Below, piece by piece: positions 62,679 to 64,000 of a stretch of 64,000 bases of DNA. The notes under the pieces were generated by a model, which saw only the letters and a program-made list of their open reading frames with translations, was not told where the DNA came from and made no database searches. The translations under genes were made by a program, and so were the position numbers. The stretch's first letter is position 1, and every line of letters begins with the position of its first letter. This DNA is from an uncultured Aquimarina sp. (GTDB taxonomy: Bacteria; Bacteroidota; Bacteroidia; Flavobacteriales; Flavobacteriaceae): the NCBI GenBank assembly GCA_947498785.1, contig CANMLS010000006.1, forward strand, positions 62,001-126,000, in the 5' to 3' direction.

Positions 62679-64000
62679 ATGAAACATACCAAGGTAGTAG
62701 AAGTACTACAAAGCGATAAACTATTACAACCTGTAGTTATTAAAGGTTGGGTTCGTTCCTTTAGAAATGATCGCTTTATAGCAGTTAACGATGGATCAAC
62801 CATTAATAATATTCAGTGTGTCTTAGAGGATAACACAATTGATGCTGCAATTATCGATAGAATTAATATTGGTGCGGCTGTTGTGATCAAAGGCACTCTG
62901 GCAGAAAGCCAAGGTAAAGGACAACGTGTTGAGATTTTGGTATCGAATGTTGAAATCGAAGGAGACGCTGATCCAGAGGAACTGAAATTAACCATATTAT
63001 CTCCCAAACGTCATAGCCTTGAAAAATTAAGAGAGCAAGCACACCTTAGAGTTCGTACCAATACATTTGGTGCTATAATGCGTGTTCGTTCAAAATTATC
63101 TTTTGCAATACACGAATACTTTCAAAAGAACGATTTTTACTACGTCCATACACCAGTTATCACAAAAAGTGATGCTGAAGGAGCAGGTGAAGCTTTTAAA
63201 GTGACTAATTTTGATCTTAATAATGTTCCTAAAGATGAAAACGGAGCGGTAAACTATAAAGAAGACTTCTTTGGAGGCGAGACTAATTTAACTGTTTCTG
63301 GTCAATTAGAAGCTGAAACTTATGCGATGGGATTGGGTCAGGTATATACTTTTGGCCCAACCTTTAGAGCAGAGAATTCAAATACATCTCGTCATCTTGC
63401 TGAATTTTGGATGGTAGAACCAGAAGTGGCTTTTTGTGATCTGGATGGAAATATGGATTTGGCAGAAGATTTTATAAAATATGTAATTCAGTTTGTTCTT
63501 GAAAATTGCCAGGATGATCTCGAATTTTTAGAAAATCGCCTAATACAAGAAGACAAACAAAAACCACAGGCAGAACGAGCAGAAATGTCTCTTCGTGATA
63601 AACTAAAGTTTGTATTAGAGAATAATTTTAAGCGAGTAAGTTATACCGAAGCGATTGAGATTCTTAAAAACTCTAAACCTAATAAAAAGAAGAAATTCAA
63701 ATTCCCAATTGATGGATGGGGAGCAGATTTACAAAGTGAACATGAAAGATTTCTTGTTGAAAAACACTTTAAATGTCCTGTAATTTTATTTGATTATCCA
63801 GCTGATATTAAATCTTTTTACATGCGTCTTAATGAAGATGGTAAAACGGTAAGAGCCATGGATATTTTATTCCCTGGCATTGGTGAAATTGTGGGAGGTT
63901 CTCAACGTGAAGAGCGTTTAGATGTTCTAAAAGAAAAAATGGCTGCACTCGATATCCCTGAAGAAGATTTATGGTGGTATCTTGATACGCGTCGCTTTGG
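62679..64000 (+). CDS. asnS: Asparaginyl-tRNA synthetase (cut by window edge)
   Basis: Charges tRNA-Asn. I translated from the ATG at 62679; 440 codons stay open to the edge of the window. The OB-fold anticodon-binding domain (about 15-105: VVIKGWVRSFRNDRFIAVNDGS) leads into the class II catalytic core with VHTPVITKSDAEGAGEAF (motif 1 region, about 152), TFGPTFRAENSNTSRHLAEFWMVEPE (motif 2, about 222-247; key FRAENS and EFWMVEPE) and GEIVGGSQREERLD near the cut end. The AsnRS-type insertion is present. The last residues (motif 3) lie outside the window. Confidence 0.95.
   Translation, partial: MKHTKVVEVLQSDKLLQPVVIKGWVRSFRNDRFIAVNDGSTINNIQCVLEDNTIDAAIIDRINIGAAVVIKGTLAESQGKGQRVEILVSNVEIEGDADPEELKLTILSPKRHSLEKLREQAHLRVRTNTFGAIMRVRSKLSFAIHEYFQKNDFYYVHTPVITKSDAEGAGEAFKVTNFDLNNVPKDENGAVNYKEDFFGGETNLTVSGQLEAETYAMGLGQVYTFGPTFRAENSNTSRHLAEFWMVEPEVAFCDLDGNMDLAEDFIKYVIQFVLENCQDDLEFLENRLIQEDKQKPQAERAEMSLRDKLKFVLENNFKRVSYTEAIEILKNSKPNKKKKFKFPIDGWGADLQSEHERFLVEKHFKCPVILFDYPADIKSFYMRLNEDGKTVRAMDILFPGIGEIVGGSQREERLDVLKEKMAALDIPEEDLWWYLDTRRF

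Noticed and set aside
1..64000. CRISPR arrays, insertion sequences, prophage or rRNA
   Set aside because: No regularly spaced repeats, transposase, phage structural genes or rRNA sequence were found on reading both strands.

Overview
This window comes from the chromosome of a low-GC member of the Bacteroidota, most likely a marine flavobacterium of the Aquimarina type (genus level is inference). The evidence is the Bacteroidota form of alternative complex III (ActA-F), a T9SS C-terminal sorting domain, a TonB-dependent receptor with an N-terminal carboxypeptidase-regulatory-like domain, DUF2723, DUF5686 and DUF5916 proteins, and several promoters of the Bacteroidota type (TTG, about 18-19 bp, TAnnTTTG).

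Layout. Positions 1-9370 (minus) hold the respiratory operon actABCDEF followed by the start of cytochrome c oxidase subunit II. A SPOR-domain gene (9595-10059, plus) and a shared bidirectional terminator separate it from the rimP-nusA-infB operon (minus, 14755 to 10141). That operon has a clear promoter and an intrinsic-terminator-like hairpin between the promoter and the rimP start. A two-domain universal stress protein follows at 15006, then about 700 bp without a convincing gene.

Positions 16567-37057 form one large phosphonate locus. On the minus strand are phnGHIJKL, a 2H-phosphoesterase (DUF1868 type) and phnD, with an orphan PhoB-like response regulator just upstream of phnG. On the plus strand are a ThiE/TenI-like gene, the ABC transporter phnC-phnE-phnE, an MFS transporter and phnM. 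Then come phnN and a PdxK/ThiD-like kinase (minus), and finally a TonB-dependent receptor and a secreted metallophosphoesterase (plus). No phnP is present; the 2H phosphoesterase is a chemically sensible stand-in. Direct repeats of TAACA at 11-bp spacing lie upstream of phnG, the regulator itself, the thiE-like gene and phnM, which looks like a local Pho regulon. The most striking point is PhnJ, the C-P lyase catalytic subunit. It aligns without gaps to the E. coli C-terminal region as I remember it, yet has lost two of the three [4Fe-4S] cysteines and the catalytic thiyl cysteine, while the glycyl-radical glycine is kept.

From 37058 onward are core and surface functions: tRNA-Gln(UUG), a DUF2723 membrane protein, a NodB-type deacetylase, a thioredoxin-like protein without its active-site cysteines, a membrane-anchored metallophosphoesterase, polA, a decayed GH9-CBM3-T9SS cellulase fragment, a class C beta-lactamase-fold serine hydrolase, and a DUF5916 outer-membrane protein. 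Next comes the translation cluster rplM-rpsI-rpsB-tsf, then pyrH-frr, a DUF5686 outer-membrane protein, an MMPL/RND transporter and the start of asnS. A roughly 57-nt element with a GGGG-AAAA-CCCC core occurs twice, upstream of pyrH and upstream of asnS. No CRISPR array, insertion sequence, prophage or rRNA was seen.
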